From: Eurosta solidaginis
Lineage: Eukaryota > Arthropoda > Insecta > Diptera > Tephritidae
DNA length: 64,000 nt
Direction: 5' to 3'
Assembly (NCBI RefSeq): GCF_040869045.1
Contig: NC_090324.1
Span: forward strand, 192,880,028-192,944,027
Position numbers and translations under genes: made by a program. This document shows, piece after piece, positions 41,638-52,453 of the stretch. Below the pieces are notes generated by a model. That model did not search any database. It worked only from the letters and a program-made list of their open reading frames with translations, and was not told where the DNA came from. The first letter of the stretch is position 1. Each line of letters starts with the position of its first letter.

Positions 41638-44600
41638 ATACATAGTATGCCACATAAATTACTTGTTAATAGTTGTACTTCTGTGTTTTTTTCCTGTCAA
41701 TTTTGTTCTTATATTTAATATATAGAATTTTGCATTAAATCGGGAGCTACATATTATTGACAAGTATTAATTCTTTCAAATTCCTAATAGTAACAAATGA
41801 GTGTTCGTTGATTTGTGTCCAATTTAAATTGTATTGTGGTGATTAATATATTTATACCGTAAGGGGGTGATGGTGTTGGTGCCTGTAAAGATTTAAAAGA
41901 TTAGGACTTCATCCATGTAGTAGTGAATACCAGGTTTGTTTGATGAACCCAAAATAAGTGCAGAGCAGGTCAGAGTAGAGCAGCTGTCAAAACAACTAGA
42001 GCATGCTCGTGTATCTCCGAACAACCATCTCATGATAATTTCTTTAGCCCCTGAGTTAGTTAATTTCAGTTTTGTTGTTGACAGCCGACATTTTGTACTC
42101 CACCTTAATAAAAACTGGTGCTAAACTTTATGATCTAGATTGCTCTGGTTTTATTTAGAGCAGACGCAAAAAAAAAAACAAAAGCAGAGCAACTCAGAGT
42201 AAGAAATTTTGTCATGTTGTTGTTGTTGTTGTAGCAATGCTCGCCCCACCTAATAGCCGCAACCGATCACAAATTGTCATCAATATCCTCTAACGGGAGT
42301 CCAAGGAAACTTGCCGTTTCAACAGGGGTGGACCATAAGGAAAGGGGTGTTAGAGGCGTTGGTTCCACATTACAATTAAAGAGATGGTTGGTGTCATGTG
42401 GGGACACATTGCAAGCAGGGCATACATTTTGTATGTCGGGGTTGATTCTGGATAGGTAAGAGTTTAACCTGTTACAGTATCCAGAACGAAGTTGAGCAAG
42501 AGTGACACGCGTTTCCCTGGGGAGTATGCGTTCCTCTTCTGCGAGTTCTGGATATTTTTCTTCAAGTACTGGATTCACCGGGCAATTCCCGACATAAAGG
42601 TCCGACGCCTGTCTATGGAGTTCACCAAGGACCTGCTTGTGTTTTTCCGCTTCATACGGCTGGGTTCTCAGGTGCCGTATTTCCTCAAAATGCTTACGGA
42701 GATGACTCCTTAGGCCCCTAGGCGGTGCTGGTTCGTCAATCAGATGTCTGTTGGGATGCCCAGGTTTCTGGGTATTCAACAGAAACTGTTTGGTCAGCAT
42801 CTCATTTCTCTCCCTGATGGGGAGTATTCTCGCCTCATTATGCAGATGGTGTTCTGGGGACATAAGAAGACAGCCCGTGGCGATTCTGAGAGCAGTATTT
42901 TGGCAGGCCTGTAGTTTCTTCCAGTGGGTGGTTTTTAGGCTTGGCGACCATATGGGTGACGCGTAGCACGTAATCGGCTGGCTAATTGCTTTGTATGTGG
43001 TCAAGAGCGTTTCTTTATCTTTTCCCCAGGTACTGCCAGCAAGGGATTTGAGGATTTTATTACGGCTCTGAATTCTTGGAACAATTGCGGTTGCGTGCGC
43101 ACCAAAATGTAGATCCTGATCAAACGTCACACCCAAGATTTTGGGGTGTAGGACAGTCGGTAGCGTAGTGCCATCGACGTCGATGTTCAATATGGTCGAT
43201 ATTTGGGACGTCCATGTTGTAAACAAGGTCGCGGAAGATTTAGTCGGTGACAATGCCAGGTTTCGCGAGGCGAAAAAACTGGAGAGATCAGGGAGATAGC
43301 CGTTTATTTTATTGCATAGCTCATCGATCTTTGGGCCTGGGCCTGTGGCCATTATTGTGCAGTCATCGGCGTAGAAAACGATTGTGACTCCTTCTGGTGG
43401 TGAAGGTAGCTTAGATATGTAGAAATTAAACAAAAGCGGGGATAGGACACCACCCTGTGGCACCCCTTGTTTAATTCTCCTTTGTTTTGATGTTTCGTTT
43501 CTGAATTGCACCGATGCCTGCCGACCACCCAGATAATTTGCGGTCCACCTTTTAAGACATGGGGGAAGGGTGGACCCTTCCAGGTCTTGCAGTAACGAGC
43601 CATGGTTGACCGTACCAAAAGCTTTTGATAGGTCTAACGCTACGAGTACTGTTCTATGGTGGGGATATTGATTCAAACCGCAATTTATCTGGGTGCCAAT
43701 GACATTTAGCGCGGAGGTAGTGCTATGGAATTTTCTGAAGCCATGCTGATGAGGGGCTAGCTGCAAATGTGCTTGGAAATAAGGGAGCAAAATGGCTTCA
43801 AGCGTCTTTGCCACTGGCGATAGGAGAGATATCGGACGATATGACTCACCTACGTTAGCTGGTTTCCCAGGCTTTAGTAGCGGGACCACCTTGGCCATTT
43901 TCCATTTCTCGGGTATTACAAAGGTGGAAAGAGACAGGTTGAAGACATCCGCTAAATATTTGAAACCCTCTTTCCCTAGGTTTTTAAGCATCGGCATGGC
44001 TATGCCGTCTGGGCCCACTGCTTTGGATGGTTTAGCGCGACCAATGGCGTCCTCAACCTCTCTAGCGGTGATGGTAATTGGTGACGCGCTGAGTTTGTGT
44101 TTATGTGCGTGTCTATTGGCTCTCCGTCTATCTTTGTCGACCGTAGGATGCATTATATATTGTCGGCAGAAAGCGCTCGCGCATTTTTTCGCATCCGACA
44201 GCACCTTATCGCCAAAGGCGATGGAAACTTTGTCTTTGTGCTTAGTCGGATTCGATAGGGACTTTACGGTGGACCAAAGTTTACCTACACCGGTAGAGAG
44301 GTTACAACCTCTTAGGTGCTCTTCCCATTTCGCCCGCTTGTGTTCGTCCACAAGCAATCTGATGCGTTGGTTTATATCCCTTATTTGGGGGTCGCCTGGA
44401 TCAAGCTGTCTTATAAGGTCGCGTTCCCTCGCTAAGCTCGCGGCCTCCGCCGGGAAGTGGGGCCGGATTTCGGGAATTCTCCCGGCGGGAATGAAATGTG
44501 CCGAGGCGGATTCAATGACCTTACGGAAGGCACGCTCCCCTTGGCGGGCATCAGTCGGGATAGGGAGGGCAGCAAAGCTGCTGTCTGTTGCAGATTTATA

Positions 44601-45371
44601 TTCTTCCCACTTTCCTTTTTTGAAGTTTATGAAAGTGCGTTTTTCGGTGACGATGAAGTCGGCGGTACGCTCGAACGAAATAAGTATGGGCAGGTGGTCG
44701 GATGCCAATGTTACCATCGGCTGCCAGTGACGCAGTTTACGAGTTCTGCGCTTACGATTGAGATATCTGGCGAGCTATGACAGCTTCCTACCATACGTGT
44801 GGGGGCGTCTCCGTTTATTGTGCAGAACGTCGTTTCGTCTATTTGATCCGCCAACATCTCACCCCTACTGTCCGCCCGCAAGTTTGAATGCCATAGGTCG
44901 TGATGAGCATTGAAATCGCCTAAGATAATGCGATTGTTGCCAGTGAGTAAGGCCTCGATATTAGGGCGGTATCCACTGGGGATGCAGATGTTGATGATTT
45001 CTAGATTTGCACCGCCTGACCGGACAGATAGGCCTTGACGTTCTAAGACATTGTCACTGCGGTCGATGCCAGGATCAAATATATGATATTGCACAGAGTG
45101 GTGTATGATAAACGCGAGGCCGCCTCCATTTCCGCTCTCGCGGTCTTTCCTGTGGACATTATAACCAGAGCAGGTCTGCAATGCAGATCTTGCTGTGAGT
45201 TTAGTCTCTTGAATCGCAGCAATGCGTATGTTGTGCCGCTTCATGAAATCGACTATCTCCGTAATCTTCCCAGTTAGTCCATTACAGTTGAACTGCAGAA
45301 TTCTGAAGTGCATGAGGGGTGACGCCGCCACTCTAGGGGTAAGTGAGGGGTGACTACGTCTAGGTTGTGGA
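41637..45371. repeat. Duplicated unit B (flank + part of X + LINE-B)
   Basis: Copy of 37256-40989. Here the LINE continues uninterrupted to its 5' end at about 46264. X left part is 41863-42215. Confidence 0.9.
42267..44717 (-). CDS. LINE-B ORF, RT part: 816 codons open
   Basis: Same domain order as LINE-A: end of endonuclease (LASDHLPIL), RT with motif A DLSKAFGTVNHG, VFYADDCTI, HPKILGVTFDQ and the C-terminal CPACN...HLFNC box. Substitutions relative to LINE-A include R/L, T/P and G/R early in the frame and S/F before YADD. The catalytic D of motif A and the YADD box are intact, so the RT could fold; translation would need to pass the frame break at 44717. Confidence 0.9.
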   Translation of the reverse strand: MVTLASDHLPILISFERTADFIVTEKRTFINFKKGKWEEYKSATDSSFAALPIPTDARQGERAFRKVIESASAHFIPAGRIPEIRPHFPAEAASLARERDLIRQLDPGDPQIRDINQRIRLLVDEHKRAKWEEHLRGCNLSTGVGKLWSTVKSLSNPTKHKDKVSIAFGDKVLSDAKKCASAFCRQYIMHPTVDKDRRRANRHAHKHKLSASPITITAREVEDAIGRAKPSKAVGPDGIAMPMLKNLGKEGFKYLADVFNLSLSTFVIPEKWKMAKVVPLLKPGKPANVGESYRPISLLSPVAKTLEAILLPYFQAHLQLAPHQHGFRKFHSTTSALNVIGTQINCGLNQYPHHRTVLVALDLSKAFGTVNHGSLLQDLEGSTLPPCLKRWTANYLGGRQASVQFRNETSKQRRIKQGVPQGGVLSPLLFNFYISKLPSPPEGVTIVFYADDCTIMATGPGPKIDELCNKINGYLPDLSSFFASRNLALSPTKSSATLFTTWTSQISTILNIDVDGTTLPTVLHPKILGVTFDQDLHFGAHATAIVPRIQSRNKILKSLAGSTWGKDKETLLTTYKAISQPITCYASPIWSPSLKTTHWKKLQACQNTALRIATGCLLMSPEHHLHNEARILPIRERNEMLTKQFLLNTQKPGHPNRHLIDEPAPPRGLRSHLRKHFEEIRHLRTQPYEAEKHKQVLGELHRQASDLYVGNCPVNPVLEEKYPELAEEERILPRETRVTLAQLRSGYCNRLNSYLSRINPDIQNVCPACNVSPHDTNHLFNCNVEPTPLTPLSLWSTPVETASFLGLPLEDIDDNL

Positions 45372-45427
45372 AGGCCAGGACGCAATTGCTGTTGTGGCCT
45401 TGGGACTGGGCGCCCTTGGGCAAGCAT
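44711..45427 (-). pseudogene. LINE-B endonuclease part (APE type)
   Basis: Contains FRILQFNCNGLTGKI, AAIQETKL, ILGDFNAHHDLWHS and SSPDISIVS. It opens upstream with a proline/arginine-rich linker (PRPQQQLRPGLPQPRRSHP). The downstream frame is lost at the same base as in LINE-A. The upstream frame change, between the PHD part and this part, lies around 45400-45470. Confidence 0.86.
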
Positions 45428-45612
45428 TGGGGTACCCGGATGATTTGGGTTTGCGACCTGGCAACATGGCGCGATGAAACCCGTCGAGGGGTTGCCGTCG
45501 CGGAGACCAGAACATCTAGGAAAGTGGCACCACCCAAGGCAGGAGCTGCATTGAGCGGATGTCGCAAACCTATATATTCTGTGCTGGCAGACGGTGCAAA
45601 CGGAGGCAGGGA

Positions 45613-46230
45613 CTAAGAGTCTGTTTCCCTGACCTGCACGATTGCTGCCAGAAAAGAGGGGGGAGAAGAAGACGGGGGCAGGGGCTGATGCTCAGCATTG
45701 CTACCAGCTCTACTACGAAGGTAGTAGTTATGAGTGGTATCAGCTGTTTGAGTTGTTGGCGCCGTGGGGCGCGAGCAACAGCGGGTACTTGTTGTGGCTT
45801 GCTGAGCAGCGAAGCTGCTGGAAGGTAGTGGGGATACGCTTAGGCGTAGACTACGGGACGCCCTTGGGCGTGAGCAGCAAGGAGCCACAAAAGATTTATA
45901 AAAGTTACGTGGACGTCGGGTTTTGGGATCAAGCCCAGAACAACCTGTCCGATGCAACCATCCCTTGCACGAGACACACTGAACAGAGTATGACCGTCCT
46001 AAAAAGATTCTTTTCTGGCAGATGCAGCAAAACCATTTCTCATGACCGGGGTCAGGAGACGGACGCGGATTGGGTTCGATACCTTCCCGGAGTAAGAGAA
46101 TATGTAGCAGTCCTGCTGCAAGGAGCTGCTGGGAGGATGACAATTTGTGGGAGGGACGAAACAAATTAAATGGGGTCACACTGAAATGACAGTCCTTGGT
46201 CGGGAAAAATCCCGAGTCGCTCCGGTACAT
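45613..46230 (-). pseudogene. LINE-B N-terminal part: 2A-like motif and PHD-like zinc finger
   Basis: ATG at 46230 (MYRSDSGFFPTKDC). Residues 36-57 are leucine-rich, leading to GIEPNPRP, which resembles the 2A peptide signature with E-x-N-P-G-P but has R where 2A needs G. Residues ~67-110 carry WFCCICQKR, CVSCKGWLH, C and later APCC, a PHD/treble-clef zinc-finger pattern seen in ORF1 or N-terminal regions of some CR1- and RTE-like LINEs. A Ser/Pro/Thr-rich linker follows. The frame stops at 45613; the same frame reopens to 45274 with no recognised domain. A 2A sequence would separate this part from the enzyme co-translationally. Confidence 0.78.
46060..46083 (-). other. 2A-like motif (GIEPNPRP) codons
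   Basis: Codons 50-57 of the 46230 frame. The penultimate codon is CGT (Arg). The canonical residue would be Gly, one base away. Preceded by LLHILLLRE, the hydrophobic upstream context usual for 2A peptides. Confidence 0.6.
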
Positions 46231-46264
46231 AGAACCGACTGCCTTGGGAAGCGCCCACCTTTAT

Positions 46265-46482
46265 GTGAAATATTTCGTTCTGGAGTAATACCTATATGAC
46301 ACTACCTCATTTTGACCCGGATTTCAAGCTAGAAAAACTGGCGAAACTTTATCGGAACTTCAAAATACAAAAATAATTTCTACCATGAGAAAGCGAGCCC
46401 ACTATTCCCCCAAAACTAGTGAGTTTGACATGTTTTTGTGTATTTTTTAAATTTTATTTTTACATTTACATTTTTAACAATA
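46265..46482. repeat. X, right-hand continuation after LINE-B
   Basis: Matches 11051-11269 (ctggagtaatacct(g/a)tatgacactacctca ... tttttaacaata), including the same short ORF with decayed residues and the same aactagtgagt donor-like site. It is cut by BR copy 2 at 46483. Confidence 0.85.
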
Positions 46483-49400
46483 ACAAGTAAGGAAGGCTAC
46501 GTTCGGGTGTAACCGAGCATTACACACTCAGTTGAGAGCTATGGGGACAAAATAAGGGAAAATCACCTCGTAGTAAAATGAACCTAGGGTAACCCTGGAA
46601 TGTGTTTGTATGACATGTGTATCAAATGGAAGGTATTAAAAAGTATTTTAAGAGGGAGTGCGCCATAGTTCTATAGATGGACGCCATTTAGGGATATCGC
46701 CATATCGGTGGACCAGGGCTGACTCTAAAATTTGTTTGTACGACATGGGTATCAAATGAAAGTGTTAATGAGTATTTTAAAAGGAGTGGGCTTAAGTTCT
46801 ATAGGAGGACGCATTTCGAGATATTGCCATAAAGGTGGACCAGGGGTGACTCTAGAATTTGTTTGTACGATATGGGTATCAAATGAAAGGTGTTAATGAG
46901 TATTTTAAAAGGGAGTGGACCTAAGTTCTATAGGTGGACGCCTTTTCGAGATATCGCCATAAAGGTGGACCAGGGGTGACTCTAGAATTTGTTTGTACGA
47001 TATGGGTATCAAATGAAAGGTGTTAATGAGTATTTTAAAAGGGAGTGGGCCTTAGTTCTATGGGTCGACGCCTTTTCGAGATATCGCCATAAACGTGGAC
47101 CAGGGGTGACTCTAGAATGCGTTTGTAGAATATGGGTATCAAACGAAAGGTGTTAATGAGTATTTTAAAAGGGAGTGGGCCTTAGTTCTATGGGTGGACG
47201 CCTTTTCGAGATATCGCCATAAAGGTGGACCAGGGGTGACGCTAGAATTTGTTTGTACGATATGGGTGTCAAATTAAAGGTGTTAATGAGTATTTTAAAA
47301 GGGCGTGGGCCTTAGTTCTATAGGTGGACGCCTTTTCGAGATATTGCCATAAAGGTGGACCAGAGGTGACTCTAGAATGCTTTTGTACAATATGGGTATC
47401 AAAGGAAAGGCGTTAATAAGTATTTTAAAAGGGAATGGGCCTTAGTTCTTTCTATTCGTGGACGCCTTTTCGGGATATCAACATAAACGTGGACAAGGGG
47501 TGACCCTAGAATGCGTTTGTACAATATGGGTGTCAAACGAAAGGTATTAATGAGTATTTTAAGAGGGCGTGGGCCTTAGTTCTATGGGTGGACGCCTTTT
47601 CGAGATATCGCCATAAAGGTGGACCAGGGGTGACGCTAGAATTTGTTTGTACTATATGGGTGTCAAATTAAAGGTGTTAATGAGTATTTTAAAAGGGCGT
47701 GGGCCTTAGTTCTATAGGTGGACGCCTTTTCGAGATATCGCCATAAGGGTGGACCAGGGGTGACTCTAGAATTAGCTTGTACTATATGGGTATCAAATGA
47801 AAAGTGTTAATGAGTATTTTAAAAGGGAGTGGGCCTTAGTTCTATAGGTGGACGCCTTTTCGGAAGATCGTTATAAAGGTGGACCAGGGTTGACTCTAGA
47901 ATGCTTTTGTACAATATGGGTATCAAACGAAATGTGTTAATAAGTATTTTAAAAGGAATGGGCCTTAGTTCTATGGGTGGACGCTTTTTCGGGATATCGC
48001 CATAAACGTGGAACAGGGGTGACTCTAGAATGCGTTTGTACAATATGGGTATCAAATGAAAGATGTTAATGAGTATTTTAAAAGGGCGTGGGCCTTAGTT
48101 CTATAGGTGGACGCCTTTTCGAGATATTGCCATAAAGGTGGACCAGAGGTGACTCTAGAATGCTTTTGTACAATATGGGTATGAAAGGAAAGGCGTTAAT
48201 AAGTATTTTAAAAGGGAATGGGCCTTAGTTCTTTCTATTCGTGGACGCCTTTTCGGGATATCGCCATAAAGGTGGACCAGGGCTGACTCTAGAATTTGTT
48301 TGTACGATATGGGTATCAAATGAAAGGTGTTAATGAGTATTTTAAAAGGAAGTGGGCCTTACATCTATAAGTGGACACCTTTTCGAGATATCGCCATAAA
48401 GGTGGACCAGGGCTGACTCTAGAATTTGTTTGTACGATATGGGTATCAAATGAAAGGTGTTAATACGTATTTTAAAAGGGAGTGGGCCTTAGTTCTATAG
48501 GTGGACGCCTTTTCGAGATATCGCCATAAAGGTGGACCAGGGGTGACTCTAGAATTTGTTTGTACGATATGGGTATCAAACGGAATGTGATAATGAGTAT
48601 TTTAAAAGGGAGAGGGTCTTAGTTCTATAGGTGGACGCCTTTTCGAGATATCGCCATAAAGGTGGACCAGGGGTGACTCTATAATGTGTTTGTACGATAT
48701 GGGTATCAAATTAAAGGTATTAATGAGGGTTTTAAAAGGGAGTGGTGGGAGTTGTATATGTGAAGGCGTTTTCGAGATATCGACCAAAATGTGGACCTGG
48801 GTGACCCAGAACATCATCTGTCGGGTACCGCTAATTTATTTATATATGTAATACAACGAACAGTTATCCTTCCAAGATTCCAAGGGCTTTTGATTTCGCC
48901 CTGCAAACCTTTTTCATTTAGTTCTACTTAATATGGTAGGTGTCACACCCATTTTACAAAGTTTTTGTCTAAAGTTATATTTTGCGTCAATAGACCAATC
49001 CAATTACCATGTTTCATCCCTTTTTCGTATTTGCTATATTATTATGGCATTGTGGCGAAAAAGCGGGCGTGGTCATAGTCGGATTTCGGCCATTTTTTAC
49101 ACTAATATAAACTGAGTTCAGATAAGTACGTGAACTGAGTTTAGTAAAGATATATCGCTTTTTGCTCAAGTTATCGTGTTAACGGCCGAGCGGAAGGACA
49201 TACGGACGACTGTGTATAAAAACTGGGCGTAGCTTCAACCGATTTCGCGCTTTTTCACAAAAAATAGTTATCGTCCTAGAATCTAAGCCTCTACCAAATT
49301 TCACAAGGATTGGTAATGTTTTGTTCGACATATGGCTTTAAAAGTAACAAATTACTTGAAAAAGGGCGGAGCCCCACCCATTTTGAAAATTTCTTTTATT

Positions 49401-50096
49401 TTTGTATTTTGTTGCACCATATCATTACTGGAGTTGAATGTTGACATAATTTACTTATATAATGTAAAGATATTAACATTTCTTTTAAAATTTTACTATA
49501 AAAAATTTTTTTTTAAAAAGTGGGCGTGGTCGTTCTCCGATTTTGCAAATTTTTACTAAGCATACATATAGTAACAAGGGTAACGTTCCTGCCAAATTTC
49601 ATCATGATATCTTCAACGACTGCCAAATTACAGCTTGCAAAACTTCTAAATTACCTTCTTTTAAAAGTGGGCGGTGCCACGCGCATTGCCTAAAATTTTA
49701 CTAGTTTTCTATTCTGCGTCATAAGTTCAACTCACCTACCAAGTTTCATCGCTTTATCCATATTTGGTAATGAATTATCGCACTTTTTCGATTTTTCGAA
49801 AATTTCGATATCGAAAAAGTGGGCGTGGTTATAGTTCGATATCGTTCATTTTAAATAGCGATCTGAGATGAGTGCCCAGGAACATACATACCGAATTTCA
49901 TCAAGATACCTCAAAATTTACTCAAGTTATCTTGTTAACGGGCGGACGGACGGACATGGCTCAATCGAATTTTTTTTCGATACTGATGATTTTGATATAT
50001 GGAAGTCTATATCTATCCCGATTCCTTTATACCTGTACAACCAGCCGTTATCCAATCAAAGTTAATATACTCTGTCAGCTCTGCTCAACTGAGTAT
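46483..50096 (-). mobile_element. BR, copy 2 (inverse orientation)
   Basis: Starts acaagtaaggaaggctacg and ends ctcaactgagtat. It is inserted in X: the empty site is 11265-11275 (acaataaaaacac), and X resumes here at aaaacacaatgcaaataac. Contains about sixteen ~128-bp satellite units and only one full ~763-bp unit plus a diverged one, so array numbers differ from copy 1 although total length is similar. Confidence 0.9.
46620..48800 (-). repeat. BR copy 2 satellite array, about sixteen ~128-bp units
   Basis: atgggtatcaaa(t/c)gaaag recurs at ~128-bp spacing from about 46746 to 48700, each unit with ggtggacgccttttcgagatatcgcc and gaccaggggtgac(t). Some units share private variants (for example ctttctattcgtgg at 47447 and 48231), pointing to block duplication inside the array. 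Confidence 0.88.
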
Positions 50097-50960
50097 AAAA
50101 ACACAATGCAAATAACACGGGAAAATTATTTCGGCTGTAATGGTTCACTTTTTTCACAAGAAAGTTGATTTTAGTTTTGTTTTTATTCACAAAATTTTCG
50201 AACTAAAAACAAAATTTTCATTCGTCAGAAAAAATAAAGGACAAACAGCCGAATGTAAAAAAAAAAAACCTATCGAAATACAAACTGGCTTCGTTTGTTT
50301 TTAATGAACTAGGTTTTATCTCTCCTGTACTTCGTTAGTCCTTCTCAAATATAGTTTACACCCTTACAGTAATACTGAGACCTTATTAGGAGGGAGGGCG
50401 AGAAAAAAAAAATTTAAGAGAAAATACAGAAAAAATATTGTAGTGTCACAGAGGTATAAGCTGGAGCAGTTCACCAAACAGACGTGCTATGTTCGATGAC
50501 AAAAATTACGTTACACAAAAAAAAACGAGCAACAATTCCGTAAATAGTCACTTCTGAATTGCTTTCTCTTAATCTTTTTAATTTTACTTTAAGTTTACGT
50601 TTTAATATATTATTACCAACAAACTCCAGTGTGTGATCTGCAGCTATATCGCACTTTTCAGTGTGGAACATAAAAATACTTTAAATGCATTGTTTGTAGT
50701 TAGCCGGTCGCACTGCTCTCGATACCTCGAAAGCTTATTTTACTGGGGCTTTGTAATTTAGAAGTCAAATTTCATAATAGTTTTCGAAATCATTGCTTTT
50801 CACAAATTTCTCTAAAGTTTCGACTCACCTTGGGAGTAGTGTCCGGGTTGCGAAAATAATTCGCAGCAATAGCAAGTGGATATGAAATCAACCGTACTGA
50901 AGAACACAGTGCTGGAGAAATCTCGGGATCTGGATTTATGTATGTTCCCCTATATGTATG
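50097..50960. repeat. X continuation after BR copy 2
   Basis: Matches 11270-11730 with insertions. aaaacacaatgcaaataac, tgctatgttcgatgac, ctgc(a/c)gctatatcgcacttttcag and gctggagaaatctcgggatctgg are shared. A small element with ttcggctgt/acagccgaa ends lies at 50130-50255. Confidence 0.8.
50130..50255. mobile_element. Small inverted-repeat element in X
   Basis: Left end ttcggctgt and right end acagccgaa are inverted; the inner arms share (t)tttagttttgttttt / aaaaacaaaatttt. This sequence is absent from X copy 1 at the corresponding place (11300), supporting an insertion. Confidence 0.5.
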
Positions 50961-51060
50961 AAGTAAAGTATGTAACAGCTCTTCACTATTTTTGCGCCGG
51001 CCACACTATTTTACTTTTCAATTCCTTTTTGATTCAACTTGGATTTTACATATCCACTAG

Positions 51061-51778
51061 AAGACCCGGCAGACGTTGTCCTGCCCTAAATTTGGCCTAT
51101 CTGCATACATTTTAATAAGCTTTTTCCGTCTGACTCTGCCCTCCCCCCTCTTCACTTTTTCCTAATCCTTTTATTCACTCCTCCCTCCGTCCTTTTCGCT
51201 TCATCTATCTCCATCTTCGTCTCATTCTATCTCTTTCTCAATCTCCTTCTCTTTTTTTCTCTTCTCTCAATTTCTTATCATTCTTCTGCATCCCTTATTG
51301 CCTGTCCTAGAGGGTGGTATGTATTTTATTCCAGTCCCAGTCCCACTCCGAGTCTCACTCCCAGTCCTAGTCCTAATCCCAGTCCCAGTCCGTCTCTGGA
51401 TAATATATTACTCTGTATTAAAGCACTCATCAACAGCTTTCATTTGATATCCATATTGTATAAACGCTGTCTAGGCATTCAATGGCCCACGTGTTGGCCT
51501 ATATCTCGAGACCCTAATCACCCAGGGGTATGAAAATTACACTCTACACAACTAAAGACTCTCCTGAATTAAAACAAAATGTCATAGTACCTCTAAATCG
51601 CGGGCCCCCTCAGAAAATAAAATAATATTGCGACTATAAACTGAGATATAACCTATCCTATGTCTCAAGCTAGATCAAACTACACACGGGGTGCAAAATA
51701 AATTCAAAATCGGTTCAGTAGTTTAGGAGTCCATTGCGGCCGAAAATGTTGTGACACGTGTTTTTTATATATTAAGAT
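51061..51778. repeat. Repeat Y, copy 1
   Basis: From actagaagacccggcagacg to cacgtgttttttatatattaagatat. A second copy is at 54683-55982. Features: a CT-rich stretch, (cagtcc)n-like tcccagtcccag repeats, and an end with aatcggttcagtagtttaggagtcc, wording I associate with RTE-type 3' ends. No ORF. Probably a non-autonomous retroposon. Confidence 0.7.
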
Positions 51779-51822
51779 ATATTGTATGTATACTAACCTG
51801 GGTCGATTTGTACCGACGAAAG

Positions 51823-52202
51823 TTAACCGATATCGCGCCATCGATTTTTCGATAGGATTTGGGCTCAGGAAAAAAAAAGTTCCACTACGCATACCAAAAA
51901 AAATAATTTTCGAGCCTGCGAAAAAAAAATGGCGAAAGAGTAAATTTTTCGACCAAAACACTCCCCCATGCCCAAAAAATATTTTTTTTTGTTTTAAAAC
52001 TGTTGTAAAAACGTTTGTGCTAACAGTCTTTAGAAGAAAAAAAAAAATATTTTTTGGGTTTTGGGGAGTGTTTTGGTCGAAAAATTTTCTCTTTCGCCAT
52101 TCTTTTCGCAGGCTCGAAAATTATTTTTTTGGGTATGCTGAGTGGAACTTTTTTTCCTGAGCCCAAATCCTATGGAAAAATCGATGGCGCTATATCGGTT
52201 AA
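51823..52202. mobile_element. Second foldback (long inverted repeat) element
   Basis: The left arm begins ttaaccgatatcgcgccatcg and the right arm ends cgatggcgctatatcggttaa. About 170 bases per arm pair (for example ggatttgggctcagg and cgagcctgcgaaaa with its complement) around a ~40-base loop (tgttgtaaaaacgtttgtgctaac region). Unrelated in sequence to the 36261 foldback. Confidence 0.85.
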
Positions 52203-52294
52203 AAAATCATACATATACATTTTTTACTTTTCTTTTTTTAATCGTAATTAATGCTCTCCTGGAGGTCAGATTCAACAACTGTGAGTTTTGAAAT

Positions 52295-52450
52295 GTACAC
52301 CTTTTCCTCATATGATTTGTATGAAGGAAAAATGTATATTTCAAAACACACACTTACCGAATACCGCCCCAGATTCCAATTATACTTGCATTTGTTCCAT
52401 CGACACTTTAACTTGCGTTTTCGGATATTTTTAAATATTTCACACACACG
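52295..52450. repeat. X, final segment
   Basis: Matches 11735-11885 (cttttcctcatatgatttgtatg ... tatttcacac). The ~1.3 kb between this and 50960 is insertion material (Y and the foldback). Confidence 0.8.
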
Positions 52451-52453
52451 AAA

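Larger units (their letters stand above)
42216..46264 (-). mobile_element. LINE-B, near full-length, inserted in X
   Basis: The 4.05-kb element runs from the (CAA)n 3' tail at 42216 to its 5' end near 46264, where X resumes at tgaaatatttcgttctgg. Compared with the uninterrupted X at 11036-11075, about 13 bases (caagcacaattat) are missing at the junction and no target duplication is seen. Confidence 0.88.
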
